Source: Phreatobacter cathodiphilus
GTDB taxonomy: Bacteria; Pseudomonadota; Alphaproteobacteria; Rhizobiales; Phreatobacteraceae
Reading direction: 5' to 3'
NCBI RefSeq assembly: GCF_003008515.1
Contig: NZ_CP027668.1
Coordinates: 2,410,001 to 2,474,000 of the forward strand
Length of the DNA: 64,000 bases
The first letter of the stretch is position 1. The number at the start of each line of letters is the position of its first letter. The notes beneath the pieces are model-generated. The model had not been told where the DNA came from. It saw nothing but the letters and a program-made list of their open reading frames with translations, and did not search any database. A program made the position numbers and the translations under genes. This document shows positions 27,641-35,903 of the stretch, piece by piece.

Positions 27641-28351
27641 ATGAAGAAATTCCTCCTTGCGAGCGCCGCTATCGCCGCTCTCGCCACCGGCGCCCAGGCC
27701 GCCGACCTCGGTGCCCCGCGCGCTCCGGTCGCCGCCGCCGTCTACGCCCCGTCCTTCTCCTGGACCGGCTTCTACCTCGGCGCCCACGTCGGCTTCGGCT
27801 GGGGCCAGGCCCGCTACACCGACTTCACGGGCACCTTCGCCAACGGCAGCACGACCGCCAACGGCGTGTTCGGCGGCATCCAGGGTGGCTACAACTGGCA
27901 GATGAACCAGTTCGTCTTCGGTCTCGAGGCCGACGTCGCCGCCAGCGGCATGCGTCGTACCTACGACCTCGGCGGCGGTGACACCTACCGTGCTTCGATC
28001 CCGTTCCTGTCGTCGGTTCGTGCCCGCGCCGGCTTCGCCGCCGACCGCGCCCTGTTCTACGTCACGGGCGGTCTCGGCATCGCGACCTTCCAGGACCGCG
28101 TGTTCGACGCGTCGGTGCCTGCGACGTTCTCGGCGTCTTCCACGCGCGCTGGCTACACCCTCGGTGCCGGCGTCGAGTACGCCTTCACCCCGAACTGGAC
28201 CGCCAAGGTCGAGTACATGTACTACGGCTTCGGCGATCGCCGGAACGTGATCACGGCCAACGACCGTGTCCGCACCGACATCCACACGGTGAAGCTCGGC
28301 ATCAACTACCTGTTCTCGACCGGCCCGTCGGCTGTCGTCGCTCGCTACTGA
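27641..28351 (+). CDS. outer membrane beta-barrel protein (Omp25/Omp31-like)
   Basis: A 236-residue outer membrane protein. The signal peptide (MKKFLLASAAIAALATGAQA) is followed by ADLGAPRAPVAAAVYAPSFSWTGFYLGAHVGFGWG-type sequence (only part quoted), the usual N-terminus of small porin-like proteins in Brucella, Bradyrhizobium and relatives. Alternating aromatic strands and the end in KLGINYLF fit an eight-stranded barrel. AAGGAA precedes the ATG. The codon use is strongly biased and a strong terminator follows, both typical of abundant surface proteins. Its role (structural, adhesin or antigen-like) is not resolved by sequence. Confidence 0.9.
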   Translation: MKKFLLASAAIAALATGAQAADLGAPRAPVAAAVYAPSFSWTGFYLGAHVGFGWGQARYTDFTGTFANGSTTANGVFGGIQGGYNWQMNQFVFGLEADVAASGMRRTYDLGGGDTYRASIPFLSSVRARAGFAADRALFYVTGGLGIATFQDRVFDASVPATFSASSTRAGYTLGAGVEYAFTPNWTAKVEYMYYGFGDRRNVITANDRVRTDIHTVKLGINYLFSTGPSAVVARY

Positions 28352-28380
28352 TCATCCGGTCCGCAAGGACCGATCACGGA

Positions 28381-28407
28381 AAGGGCCGCCTTCGGGCGGC
28401 CCTTTTT
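28381..28407 (+). terminator. strong rho-independent terminator
   Basis: GGGCCGCC (28383-28390), TTCG tetraloop, GGCGGCCC (28395-28402), then TTTTT. It lies 30 bases after the outer membrane protein stop codon. The convergent permease gene ends a few bases beyond and may use the other strand. Confidence 0.9.
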
Positions 28408-28418
28408 CGTTGCCGCCC

Positions 28419-29171
28419 TTAGAGCACCGCCCTCACCCCGCCGGCGAGCAGCACGCAGCCGACGACGAAGGTGAGGATATAGATGATCCGGTAGAACAGC
28501 CCGGTCGGCATCCGCCGGACCAGCCAGATCCCGCCCATATTGGCGAGCACGGCCAGCGGGAACAGGGTTGCCGCCGTGGCGAGGTTGCCGGGCGTGAGCT
28601 GGCCCAGCGCCACGAAGGGCGCGACCTTGACGAGGTTCACCGCGGCGAAGAACAGGCCGGCCGTCCCGACGAAGACGTCGCGGGGCAGGCCGCGGGCCAG
28701 GGCATACATGTTGAAGGGCGGGCCGCCCACATGGATCACGAAGCTCGTATAGCCGCTCAGCGTGCCGAGCAGGGTCCCCGAGAGCCAGTTCTGCGGCCTG
28801 GCGCCGCCGGCGGGGTGAGGCCGCAGCCAGCGGTCGAGGCAGAAGGCCACCGCGATCACCCCGACGATGATGCGGACCGCCGGCTCCGAAACCTGCGCGG
28901 CGAAGAGATAGCCGGCGAGGATACCGACGAGCGCTCCCGGGGCGAGATGGATGAGCGTCGCCCGGTCCCAGGTGCGCCGGTAGCTCCAGACGGTCACCAC
29001 GTCTTGGACCATCAGCACCGGCAGCATGATGGCGGCGGCCTGGATTGGCGAGATCGCCAGCGACAGCAGCGGCATGGAGAGGATGGCGACGCCGCCGAAC
29101 CCGCCCTTCGACAGGCCGTAAAGAATGACCGCCGGCACGGCGACGACGTAGAAGAAGGGATCGCTGATCAT
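28419..29171 (-). CDS. TauE/SafE family sulfite-exporter-like permease
   Basis: A 250-residue inner-membrane protein with about seven to eight hydrophobic segments, TSUP family. The start MISDPFFYVVAVPAVILYGLSKGGFGG is the conserved first repeat, and GTLSGYTSFVIHVGGPPFNMY is the matching second repeat. Family members export sulfite, sulfoacetate or other organosulfur anions; the substrate here is unknown. The ATG at 29171 is chosen because it fits family starts. ATG codons at 29219 and 29222 would extend it by 16-17 residues. Confidence 0.85.
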   Translation of the reverse strand: MISDPFFYVVAVPAVILYGLSKGGFGGVAILSMPLLSLAISPIQAAAIMLPVLMVQDVVTVWSYRRTWDRATLIHLAPGALVGILAGYLFAAQVSEPAVRIIVGVIAVAFCLDRWLRPHPAGGARPQNWLSGTLLGTLSGYTSFVIHVGGPPFNMYALARGLPRDVFVGTAGLFFAAVNLVKVAPFVALGQLTPGNLATAATLFPLAVLANMGGIWLVRRMPTGLFYRIIYILTFVVGCVLLAGGVRAVL

Positions 29172-29286
29172 GTCGTCCGACTGCCTGGCGCCGCCGCGGG
29201 CGCGGCGGACGAGCTCCATCATCGACCGGCACCAAGACGAAGGGCGCCTCGCGGCGCCCTTGGTCACGTTCCGGTTGCGGAGCCGG

Positions 29287-30165
29287 TCAGACCGGCCGGC
29301 CGCCCGCCACCGCGAAAACCTTGCCGGCCGCCGCCGGGGCCGCCGCGGGAGCCTTGACCGCCGGCGCGTAGAGACCGCGACGGTCGGCGATGGGCTTGAA
29401 CGAGTCGGTGAGGCCCACCACCGTCTCCGCCGCACCGAGGAGCAGGTAGCCGTCCGGTGCGGTGATGCGCGCGGTGCGGTTCAGCACGTCGATCTTGGTC
29501 GGCTGGTCGAAATAGATCAGCACGTTGCGGCAATAGACGATGTCGAACTGCCCGAGCGCCGAAAAGTCGTTCAAGAGGTTCAGCGTCCGGTAGTGCACCA
29601 TCGACCGGATCTCCGGCGAGATGGTCCACTGGTCGCCGTTCTGGACGAAATACTTCAGCAGCATCTGGATCGGCAGACCGCGCTGCACCTCGAACTGGCT
29701 GTAGACGCCGGCCTTGGCGCGCTCCAGCACCTCACCCGAGAGGTCGGTGCCGATGATCTCGAACCGCCAGCCGGCGACCTGCGCGCCCATCTCCTTGAGG
29801 ATCATCGCCAGCGAATAGGGCTCCTGGCCGGTCGAGGCGGCGGCGCACCAGATGCGCACGTGGCGCTTGGCGGCGCGTGCCTTCAGCATGGCCGGCAGCA
29901 TGACCTCCTTGAAATGATCGAAGGGGGTCTTGTCGCGGAAGAAGAAGCTCTCGTTGGTGGTCATCGCCTCGGTGACCTTGGCTGCCAGCGACTCGGCGCC
30001 GGGCGCCTTGAGCTTCTGGACGAGGTCGCCGATTCCGGTCATCCCGTGCTTGCGCACGATCGGCATCAGCCGGCTCTCGATCAGATATTGCTTGTCGTTG
30101 GACAGGACCAGGCCCGACCGGCTCTTCAGGAAGCCACGCAGGAAGTCGTAATCGAGCGGGGTCAC
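29287..30165 (-). CDS. cheR: chemotaxis protein methyltransferase CheR
   Basis: A 292-residue S-adenosylmethionine-dependent glutamate methyltransferase acting on chemoreceptors. The N-terminal helical domain is followed by TTNESFFFRD, the SAM-binding region (RIWCAAASTGQEPYSLAM), GTDLSGEVLERAKAGVYSQ and VYCRNVLIYFD, which are hallmarks of CheR. The start is GTG at 30165, preceded by GGAGA; GTGA overlaps the cheB stop codon, so the two are translationally coupled. The C-terminal tail is Ala/Pro-rich. It is the last gene of the che operon. Confidence 0.95.
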   Translation of the reverse strand: MTPLDYDFLRGFLKSRSGLVLSNDKQYLIESRLMPIVRKHGMTGIGDLVQKLKAPGAESLAAKVTEAMTTNESFFFRDKTPFDHFKEVMLPAMLKARAAKRHVRIWCAAASTGQEPYSLAMILKEMGAQVAGWRFEIIGTDLSGEVLERAKAGVYSQFEVQRGLPIQMLLKYFVQNGDQWTISPEIRSMVHYRTLNLLNDFSALGQFDIVYCRNVLIYFDQPTKIDVLNRTARITAPDGYLLLGAAETVVGLTDSFKPIADRRGLYAPAVKAPAAAPAAAGKVFAVAGGRPV

Positions 30166-31349
30166 GACCGGTCTCCGGAGAAAACACGCATGATCTTCGG
30201 GGCGATCTGGTCGATCGGCAGCACCGCCGAGGCATGGCCGCCCTGGGCGACCGCTCCCGGCATGCCCCACACGACGCTCGTCGCCTCGTCCTGGGCGATG
30301 ACGCTGCCGCCGGCGGCGACGATGTCGCCGGCGCCGTGCGCGCCGTCATGGCCCATGCCGGTCAGCACGCAGGCGAAGGTCTGGGCACCCCAGGCCTGGG
30401 CCACCGAGGTGAACAGCGGGTCCACCGCCGGCTTGCAGAAATTGACGGGCGGACCGTCCTCCAGATGGATGACGGTGGTGCCGCCGGTCTTCTTGACCAC
30501 CATGTGCTTGCCGCCCGGCGCCACATAGATGCGGCCGGCCAGGACCGGCTCGCCGTCGCGCCCCTCGGCGGCGGGGCGCCCCGAGGCCTTGGAGGCATGT
30601 TCGGCGAGGATGGTGGTGAAGGTCGGCGGCATGTGCTGGGTGATGAGCACGGGCACGCGGTCGAGGAAGGAGCCGAGCGCCTTGAGCACGGTCGTCAGCG
30701 CCTGGGGCCCGCCGGTCGAGGACCCGATGGTGAGCACCTTCGGGATGGTCGTGCCGAAAGGCCGCAGCTTGAAGTTCGGCTCGTTGAAGCCGATCGACTG
30801 CGGGGCGATGGAAGGCGCGGCGACGCGGCCAGGCGCCGCCGGAGCGCTGCCCCCCGAGGAAGCGGCGCGAAACACCTTGCCGGCAATCTTGCGGCGGCGG
30901 CCGAGGGCGCGGACCTTGTCCAGGATCTCGCGCTTGAAGGCCGGCGAGGTGGTGACGCCGGCATTGGTCTCAGGCTTCGGCACGTAGTCGGCGGCACCGA
31001 GGGAGAGACACTTCAGCGAGATCTCGGCGTTGCGGCGCGTCAGCGTCGAGGCCATCAGCACCATGACGTCGCGCTTCTCCGCGATGATCAGCGGCAGCGC
31101 CGTCAGGCCGTCCATGTCCGGCATCTCGATGTCGAGGATGACGACGTCGGGGCTTTTCTTCGCGATGTCGGCGACGGCCTCACGCCCGGAGCGGTGCGAG
31201 GCGACGAGCGTCATGTCGCTCTCGTCGGCGATCCAGCGACCGACCAGGCCGCGGACGACGACCGCATCGTCGACCACCATCACCTTGATGGGGTCGCTGG
31301 CAGTGGGCACCGCCCCTCCTGGGGCTGCCTTGAATGACGCGAGACTCAT
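30162..31349 (-). CDS. cheB: chemotaxis methylesterase/deamidase CheB
   Basis: A 395-residue two-domain protein. The receiver domain (about residues 20-140) has its phosphate acceptor at D73 in VVILDIEMPDMDG. After an Ala/Pro-rich linker comes the methylesterase domain with Ser in IGSSTGGPQAL, His in THQHMPP-like QHMPPTFT and Asp in GMGHDGAHG. It removes methyl groups from receptor glutamates when phosphorylated by CheA, giving adaptation with CheR. The ATG at 31349 is preceded by a short N-terminal extension before the receiver. It ends overlapping cheR. Confidence 0.95.
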   Translation of the reverse strand: MSLASFKAAPGGAVPTASDPIKVMVVDDAVVVRGLVGRWIADESDMTLVASHRSGREAVADIAKKSPDVVILDIEMPDMDGLTALPLIIAEKRDVMVLMASTLTRRNAEISLKCLSLGAADYVPKPETNAGVTTSPAFKREILDKVRALGRRRKIAGKVFRAASSGGSAPAAPGRVAAPSIAPQSIGFNEPNFKLRPFGTTIPKVLTIGSSTGGPQALTTVLKALGSFLDRVPVLITQHMPPTFTTILAEHASKASGRPAAEGRDGEPVLAGRIYVAPGGKHMVVKKTGGTTVIHLEDGPPVNFCKPAVDPLFTSVAQAWGAQTFACVLTGMGHDGAHGAGDIVAAGGSVIAQDEATSVVWGMPGAVAQGGHASAVLPIDQIAPKIMRVFSGDRS

Positions 31350-31403
31350 AACGCCGGTACTCGGAACTTGAACGCGGGAGTGGACGGCTTGCGCCGCGAC
31401 GGA

Positions 31404-31769
31404 TCAGATCAGGCCGACTTCGGCGAACTTGGCTTCGACGATGTCCTTGTCGAAGGGCTTCATGATGTATTCGTTCGCCCCCGCATGCATCGCCCGGGCG
31501 ATATGGGCAACGTCGTTCTCGGTGGTGCAGAAGACCACCTTCGGCGCCTGCCCGCCGGGCAGTTTGCGCAGCTCCCTGAGGAACTCGTAGCCGTCCATGA
31601 CCGGCATGTTCCAGTCCAGGAGGATCGCCTCCGGCATGGTGCCGTAGCAGAATTCCAGCGCCTTCTGCCCGTCTTCGGCCTCCTCGATGGCGAAGCCGAG
31701 GCCTTCCAGGATGCGCCGGGCGACCTTGCGGATCACCGAGCTGTCGTCGACCACGAGGCAGGTTTTCAT
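31404..31769 (-). CDS. cheY: CheY-type response regulator
   Basis: A 121-residue single receiver domain. Acidic residues at 8-9, the acceptor D52 in ILLDWNMPVMDG, Thr in FCTTEND and Lys in YIMKPFDKD form the full CheY active site. It most likely shuttles phosphate from CheA to the flagellar motor or acts as a phosphate sink; alphaproteobacteria often encode several CheY proteins, and sequence alone does not decide which role applies. AGGACC precedes the ATG. It lies between cheW and cheB. Confidence 0.93.
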   Translation of the reverse strand: MKTCLVVDDSSVIRKVARRILEGLGFAIEEAEDGQKALEFCYGTMPEAILLDWNMPVMDGYEFLRELRKLPGGQAPKVVFCTTENDVAHIARAMHAGANEYIMKPFDKDIVEAKFAEVGLI

Positions 31770-31796
31770 CGGCTTGGTCCTACGCTTTGAACACTA

Positions 31797-32255
31797 TCAG
31801 GCAGCCATCTGCTCGCCGCCCATGGCGAGCACGGAATCGACGTCGAGAATGACCATCAGCTGGCCGTCCAGGCGATGAACGCCGGCCGACACGCGGGACC
31901 AACGAGGGTCGAGGTTGATCGGGTTCTGCTCGCGGCTCTCGGGCGAGAGTTTGAGCACTTCGCCGACCGAGTCGATCAGCAGCCCGTAGCTCTCGCCGCG
32001 CGACTCGATACCGACAGCCATGGCGGGCTTGGCGTCCTTCTCGCGCGCCAGGCCGAGGCGGATGCGCATGTCGATGGCGGTGACGATGCGGCCGCGCAGG
32101 TTGAGCACGCCGGCAATGTCCGGGTGGGACAGCGGCACGCGCGTCAGCCGGTCCGGCATGAACACGTCCTGCACGCGGGAGATGGGCAGGCCGAACAACT
32201 GGCCGCCGATCAGCACGGTCACATATTCCGTGACGTCGTCGCTGGTGGTCTGCAT
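31797..32255 (-). CDS. cheW: chemotaxis coupling protein CheW
   Basis: A 152-residue CheW-fold adaptor linking receptors to CheA. Diagnostic stretches are YVTVLIGGQLFGLPISRVQDVF near residue 11 and GVLNLRGRIVTAIDMRIRLGL. The ATG at 32255 follows GAGGAT; a TTG six codons upstream is the only extension. It lies 24 bases after cheA and is followed by cheY, so it is an ordinary member of the operon. Confidence 0.95.
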   Translation of the reverse strand: MQTTSDDVTEYVTVLIGGQLFGLPISRVQDVFMPDRLTRVPLSHPDIAGVLNLRGRIVTAIDMRIRLGLAREKDAKPAMAVGIESRGESYGLLIDSVGEVLKLSPESREQNPINLDPRWSRVSAGVHRLDGQLMVILDVDSVLAMGGEQMAA

Positions 32256-32279
32256 GGACAGATCCTCACGCAAAGTGAC

Positions 32280-34976
32280 TTACGCCGCCTGGGCGATTTC
32301 GTTGGAGGTTTCCTTCAGCGCCGCGATGAGGCCCTGACGGTCGAATTTGGCGACATAGTCGTGGAAGCCGGCCACCCGCGCCCGCTCGATGGCGGCCGGG
32401 TTGGTGAGCGACGACAGCGCGATGACGGGGGTGGAGGCGAAGCGCTTGTCCGAGCGCATGGCCTCGGCGAACTCGAAGCCGTTCATCTCCGGCATTTCGA
32501 TGTCCGAGACGACGACGTCGAACTTGTCGCCGTTCTTCAGGATGTCGAGCCCTTCCGAGCCCCCCGCCGCAGTGACCACGTCGTAGCCGGCCGCCTTCAG
32601 GACGGGCGTGAGCATGTTGCGGAAGAAGGGAGAGTCGTCGACGAAAAGCAGCTTGCGGGTCAGCGCCTCGATGCGCATCTCCTTGCGCTTGAACCAGTCC
32701 TCGAAGGCCAGCGGCAGGTAGTGGCCGATGTCGAGGATTTCCGTCGCCTGGCCCTTGATGACCGCCGAGCCGAGCAGGCCCGGAACGTCGGCCGAGACTT
32801 CGATGTTGAGGGCGTCCTCGACGATGTCGACGATCTCGTCGACGACGAGGCCCATGGAGCGGCCGGAGTCGGAGAAGACCAGGAGAGGCTGGCTGCCCTC
32901 GGTCTTGAGCTCCATGTAGCCCGACACCGAAACCAGCGGCATGAGGGCGCCGCGGTACTGGACGAGGTGTCGGCCGTGAGCCTGCTCGATCTTGTCCACC
33001 GCCACCTCTTCAAGGCGGGTGACGAGGGAGAGCGGAACGGCCTTCTGCTCGCGCGAGCCGGCGCGGAAGACCAGCATGGAGATGAGCTGGCGCTCGTTGC
33101 CGCGGCGGGCGTCGGCCTCGGTCTCGTTGGTGGCGGCCGACACGTCGGTGCCGATGGCCGAGGCGATGCCGTTGGGGTCGATGATCATGATCACCGAGCC
33201 GTCGCCGAGGATGGTCGTGCCGGAGAACATGGTGATGTGCCGCAGCTTCGACGACATCGGCTTCACGACGATTTCCTCGGTGTGGAACACCTGGTCCACC
33301 ACGATGCCGAAGGTCTGGCTGCCGACCTGGGTGACGACGATGAAGCCGGCCGTCTCGTCCAGCGGCTCGCCGCCGGCGATGCCGAGGAGCTGGCGCAGGT
33401 GGACGAGCGGCAGCAGCTTGTTGCGCAGGCGCAGGACCGGGGTGTCCTTGATCCGCTCGATCCGATGCTCCGAGTTCTGCTGGGCGCGGACGAGCTCGAT
33501 GACCGAGAGCTGCGGGATGGCGAAGCGGTCGCCGGCGCTCTCGACGATCAGCGCCGAGACGATGGCGAGCGTCAGCGGGATCTTGATGGTGACGGTCGTG
33601 CCCTCGCCGGGCACCGACTTCAGGTCGATGGTGCCGCCGATCTGATCGATGTTGGTGCGGACCACGTCCATGCCCACGCCGCGGCCGGAGACCGAGGTCA
33701 CGGCAGCAGCGGTCGAGAAGCCGGGCGCGAAGATGTACTTGTGGATCTGCGCTTCCGTCATCTTCTCGAGCTCGGCCTCGCTGGCGAGGTTCTGCTCGAT
33801 GATCTTCTTGCGGATGCGGTCGGTGTTGAGGCCGCGGCCGTCATCGGAGATGGCGATGACGATGTGGCCGCCCTCGTGATAGGCGGAGAGCTTGATCGTG
33901 CCCTTCTCCGGCTTGCCGGCAAGGCGGCGCTGCTCGGTCGGCTCCAAGCCGTGATCGGCGGAGTTGCGCACCATGTGGGTGAGCGGATCCTTGATCAGGT
34001 CGAGCACCTGGCGGTCGAGTTCGGTCTCGGCGCCGTGCATCTCCAGGTCGATCTGCTTGCCGAGTTCGTTGCCGAGGTCGCGGACGATGCGCGGCAGCTT
34101 CTGCCAGGCATTGCCGATCGGCTGCATGCGGGTCTTCATCACCCCGTCCTGCAGCTCGGCGGTGACGTTGGAGAGCCGCTGCAGCGGCACCTTGAACTCG
34201 GAATCCTCGTGGCGGCGGACGATCTCGAGGAGCTGGTTGCGCGTCAGCACCAGTTCCGAGACCATGGTCATCAACTGCTCGAGCGTGTCGACGTTGACGC
34301 GCAGCGTCTGCTGGCCCTTGACGCCCTCGCCGTCTTCCTCGCCGGCGGCGGCGGCCGGCTTGGCGGCGCGGGCCGCCGGCTTCTTGACCTCGACCTTGGC
34401 CGGCTCGGGAGCGACGGGCGGGGCGGCGACCTCGGGCAGCGGCGCGGCCGCCACTTCGGCCTCGGTCTCGCGGAAGGCGCGCTCCAGCTCGTCCAGGGAC
34501 ACCTCGCCCGGCCTCAGGGCGCGCTCCAGCGTCTGGCCCGAGGCGGCGGGGGCTGGGGCGGGCGCCGGCTCCGGCGCCTTCTGGGCGGCGGGGGCGGTCT
34601 CGGCGGCCATCGACATGGCTTCGAGCTGGGAGATCAGGTCGCCGTCGTCGCCTTCAGGCTCGGCGCCGGCGCCTTCGAGATCGCCGAGGATCTCCTTCAG
34701 GCGGTCGATGGTGAAGAGGATGAGGGTGACGCCCTGCTGGGTCACCGGGGCGCCGTCACGGTACTTGCCCATGAGGGTCTCGGCGGCGTGGGCGAGCGCT
34801 TCCAGACGGGGAAGACCCAGGAATCCGCAGGTTCCCTTGATGGTATGGACGAGGCGGAAGATGTTGCCGAGGATAGCGGCGTTGTTCGGGTCCTGCTCGA
34901 ACCGGACAAGCTCGACGTCCACCACATCGAGGCTCTCGTTGGTTTCCGTCAGGAATTCGCGCAGCAAGTCATCCAT
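32280..34976 (-). CDS. cheA: hybrid chemotaxis histidine kinase CheA with two CheW domains and a receiver
   Basis: An 898-residue kinase. Domain order: Hpt with phospho-His H44 (RLVHTIKGTCGF); a Pro/Ala-rich linker (about 125-220); dimerisation (about 222-320); HATPase with N-box HMVRNSADHG (334-343) and DDGRG at 378-382; a first CheW-like domain (about 470-610); a second one (about 628-765); and a receiver (about 775-890) with D780/D781, acceptor D825 and K877. Ordinary CheA has one CheW domain and no receiver. The ATG at 34976 matches the usual MDDLLREFLTET start. First gene of the che operon. Confidence 0.95.
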   Translation of the reverse strand: MDDLLREFLTETNESLDVVDVELVRFEQDPNNAAILGNIFRLVHTIKGTCGFLGLPRLEALAHAAETLMGKYRDGAPVTQQGVTLILFTIDRLKEILGDLEGAGAEPEGDDGDLISQLEAMSMAAETAPAAQKAPEPAPAPAPAASGQTLERALRPGEVSLDELERAFRETEAEVAAAPLPEVAAPPVAPEPAKVEVKKPAARAAKPAAAAGEEDGEGVKGQQTLRVNVDTLEQLMTMVSELVLTRNQLLEIVRRHEDSEFKVPLQRLSNVTAELQDGVMKTRMQPIGNAWQKLPRIVRDLGNELGKQIDLEMHGAETELDRQVLDLIKDPLTHMVRNSADHGLEPTEQRRLAGKPEKGTIKLSAYHEGGHIVIAISDDGRGLNTDRIRKKIIEQNLASEAELEKMTEAQIHKYIFAPGFSTAAAVTSVSGRGVGMDVVRTNIDQIGGTIDLKSVPGEGTTVTIKIPLTLAIVSALIVESAGDRFAIPQLSVIELVRAQQNSEHRIERIKDTPVLRLRNKLLPLVHLRQLLGIAGGEPLDETAGFIVVTQVGSQTFGIVVDQVFHTEEIVVKPMSSKLRHITMFSGTTILGDGSVIMIIDPNGIASAIGTDVSAATNETEADARRGNERQLISMLVFRAGSREQKAVPLSLVTRLEEVAVDKIEQAHGRHLVQYRGALMPLVSVSGYMELKTEGSQPLLVFSDSGRSMGLVVDEIVDIVEDALNIEVSADVPGLLGSAVIKGQATEILDIGHYLPLAFEDWFKRKEMRIEALTRKLLFVDDSPFFRNMLTPVLKAAGYDVVTAAGGSEGLDILKNGDKFDVVVSDIEMPEMNGFEFAEAMRSDKRFASTPVIALSSLTNPAAIERARVAGFHDYVAKFDRQGLIAALKETSNEIAQAA

Positions 34977-35054
34977 GTCGCCCAACCCGGACTGTAGAAC
35001 ACCGGCCAGCCACATCACGGCTTGCCTCATGTTCCCGAGTGTCGGGGAAAAGGG

Positions 35055-35069
35055 TTAAGGCTTGCTGAA
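35055..35069. promoter_or_regulatory. CtrA-like box TTAA-N7-TGAA upstream of cheA
   Basis: TTAA, seven bases, TGAA: one mismatch to the CtrA consensus, 79-93 bases upstream of the cheA start in a locally AT-rich spacer (34977-35157). Single-mismatch sites occur by chance, so this is a candidate only. Confidence 0.35.
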
Positions 35070-35157
35070 GCGAAATTACCGTCGGAACGAATGTACAGAC
35101 GGAAGAAGCGTTTGCCTCACAAGAGGTTAATCAATTTACAGAAAATTCGGCGCATTC

Positions 35158-35814
35158 TCAGGAGGCGCTGATCTCGACCCGGTCCTCGACCTTTTCGATA
35201 CGCACCGTCATGCCCGCGGCACGGGCCAGGAGACCGGCGTAATAGGGTTGGATCGCATGGGCGTCGATGGTGCCCTGCTCGTTGGCGGGGATGCCGGCGA
35301 GCAGCTCGGCGGCATGCGGGGGCACGCGCGCGTTGAGGCCGGTGACGAGGATGGCGAAGCCGGCGGTGTCGCCCTCGCCCGTCATCTCCACCTTGATCAC
35401 GCCGCCGCGCGGAATGGCCCCGGCCGCCAGCATCAGCAGGTTGAGCAACAGCTTCACCCGGTTCTTCGGCAGGAAGGCCGGGGGGATGTGCCAGTCGATG
35501 CTGGTGCGGTCGTCGTTGAGGAAGTTCGTCGCCACCTGGTGGGCGTCGCGCGTGTCGATGGCCGACCCCGCCGAACCCGCCGCGCCGAAGGCGATACGGC
35601 AGAACTGCAGGCGGGCCGAGGCGGTCTTGGCGCTCTTGCGGATGAGGTCGAGGGCGAGTTCCGTCGTCGCCTGGTCGGCCCCGTCCTCCATCAGTTCGAG
35701 GCCGTTGACGATGGCGCCCACCGGCGAGATGACGTCGTGGCAGACGCGGCTCGCCACCAGGGCGGCGAGGTCGAGCCCTTCGAGCGAGATCGGGCTGCGT
35801 GCTGCATCGGCCAT
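35158..35814 (-). CDS. chpT: histidine phosphotransferase ChpT
   Basis: A 218-residue protein with the ChpT fold: a helical-hairpin dimerisation domain carrying SRVCHDVISPVGAIVNGLE, with phospho-His H26, and a degenerate GHKL-like C-terminal domain without ATP-binding boxes. It relays phosphate from the hybrid kinase CckA to CtrA and CpdR. Placement directly upstream of cheA, rather than of another cell-cycle gene, is common in this order. The ATG follows GGAGA. CtrA, its terminal target, is encoded 20 kb away in this window. Confidence 0.92.
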   Translation of the reverse strand: MADAARSPISLEGLDLAALVASRVCHDVISPVGAIVNGLELMEDGADQATTELALDLIRKSAKTASARLQFCRIAFGAAGSAGSAIDTRDAHQVATNFLNDDRTSIDWHIPPAFLPKNRVKLLLNLLMLAAGAIPRGGVIKVEMTGEGDTAGFAILVTGLNARVPPHAAELLAGIPANEQGTIDAHAIQPYYAGLLARAAGMTVRIEKVEDRVEISAS

Positions 35815-35903
35815 GGATCGGTCTCCGGAATGCGAATCGTGCCCGCCCCGGAAGGTGGGGCGAACCCGGTTACAACGTCGGGCGCGGCGGGAAAAGGGAG
35901 GTC

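Noticed and set aside
31875-34997. A very long open frame (over 1000 codons) on the plus strand opposite cheA
   Set aside because: It is a shadow of cheA in GC-rich DNA; composition is odd, no domain is recognisable, and cheA is unambiguous.
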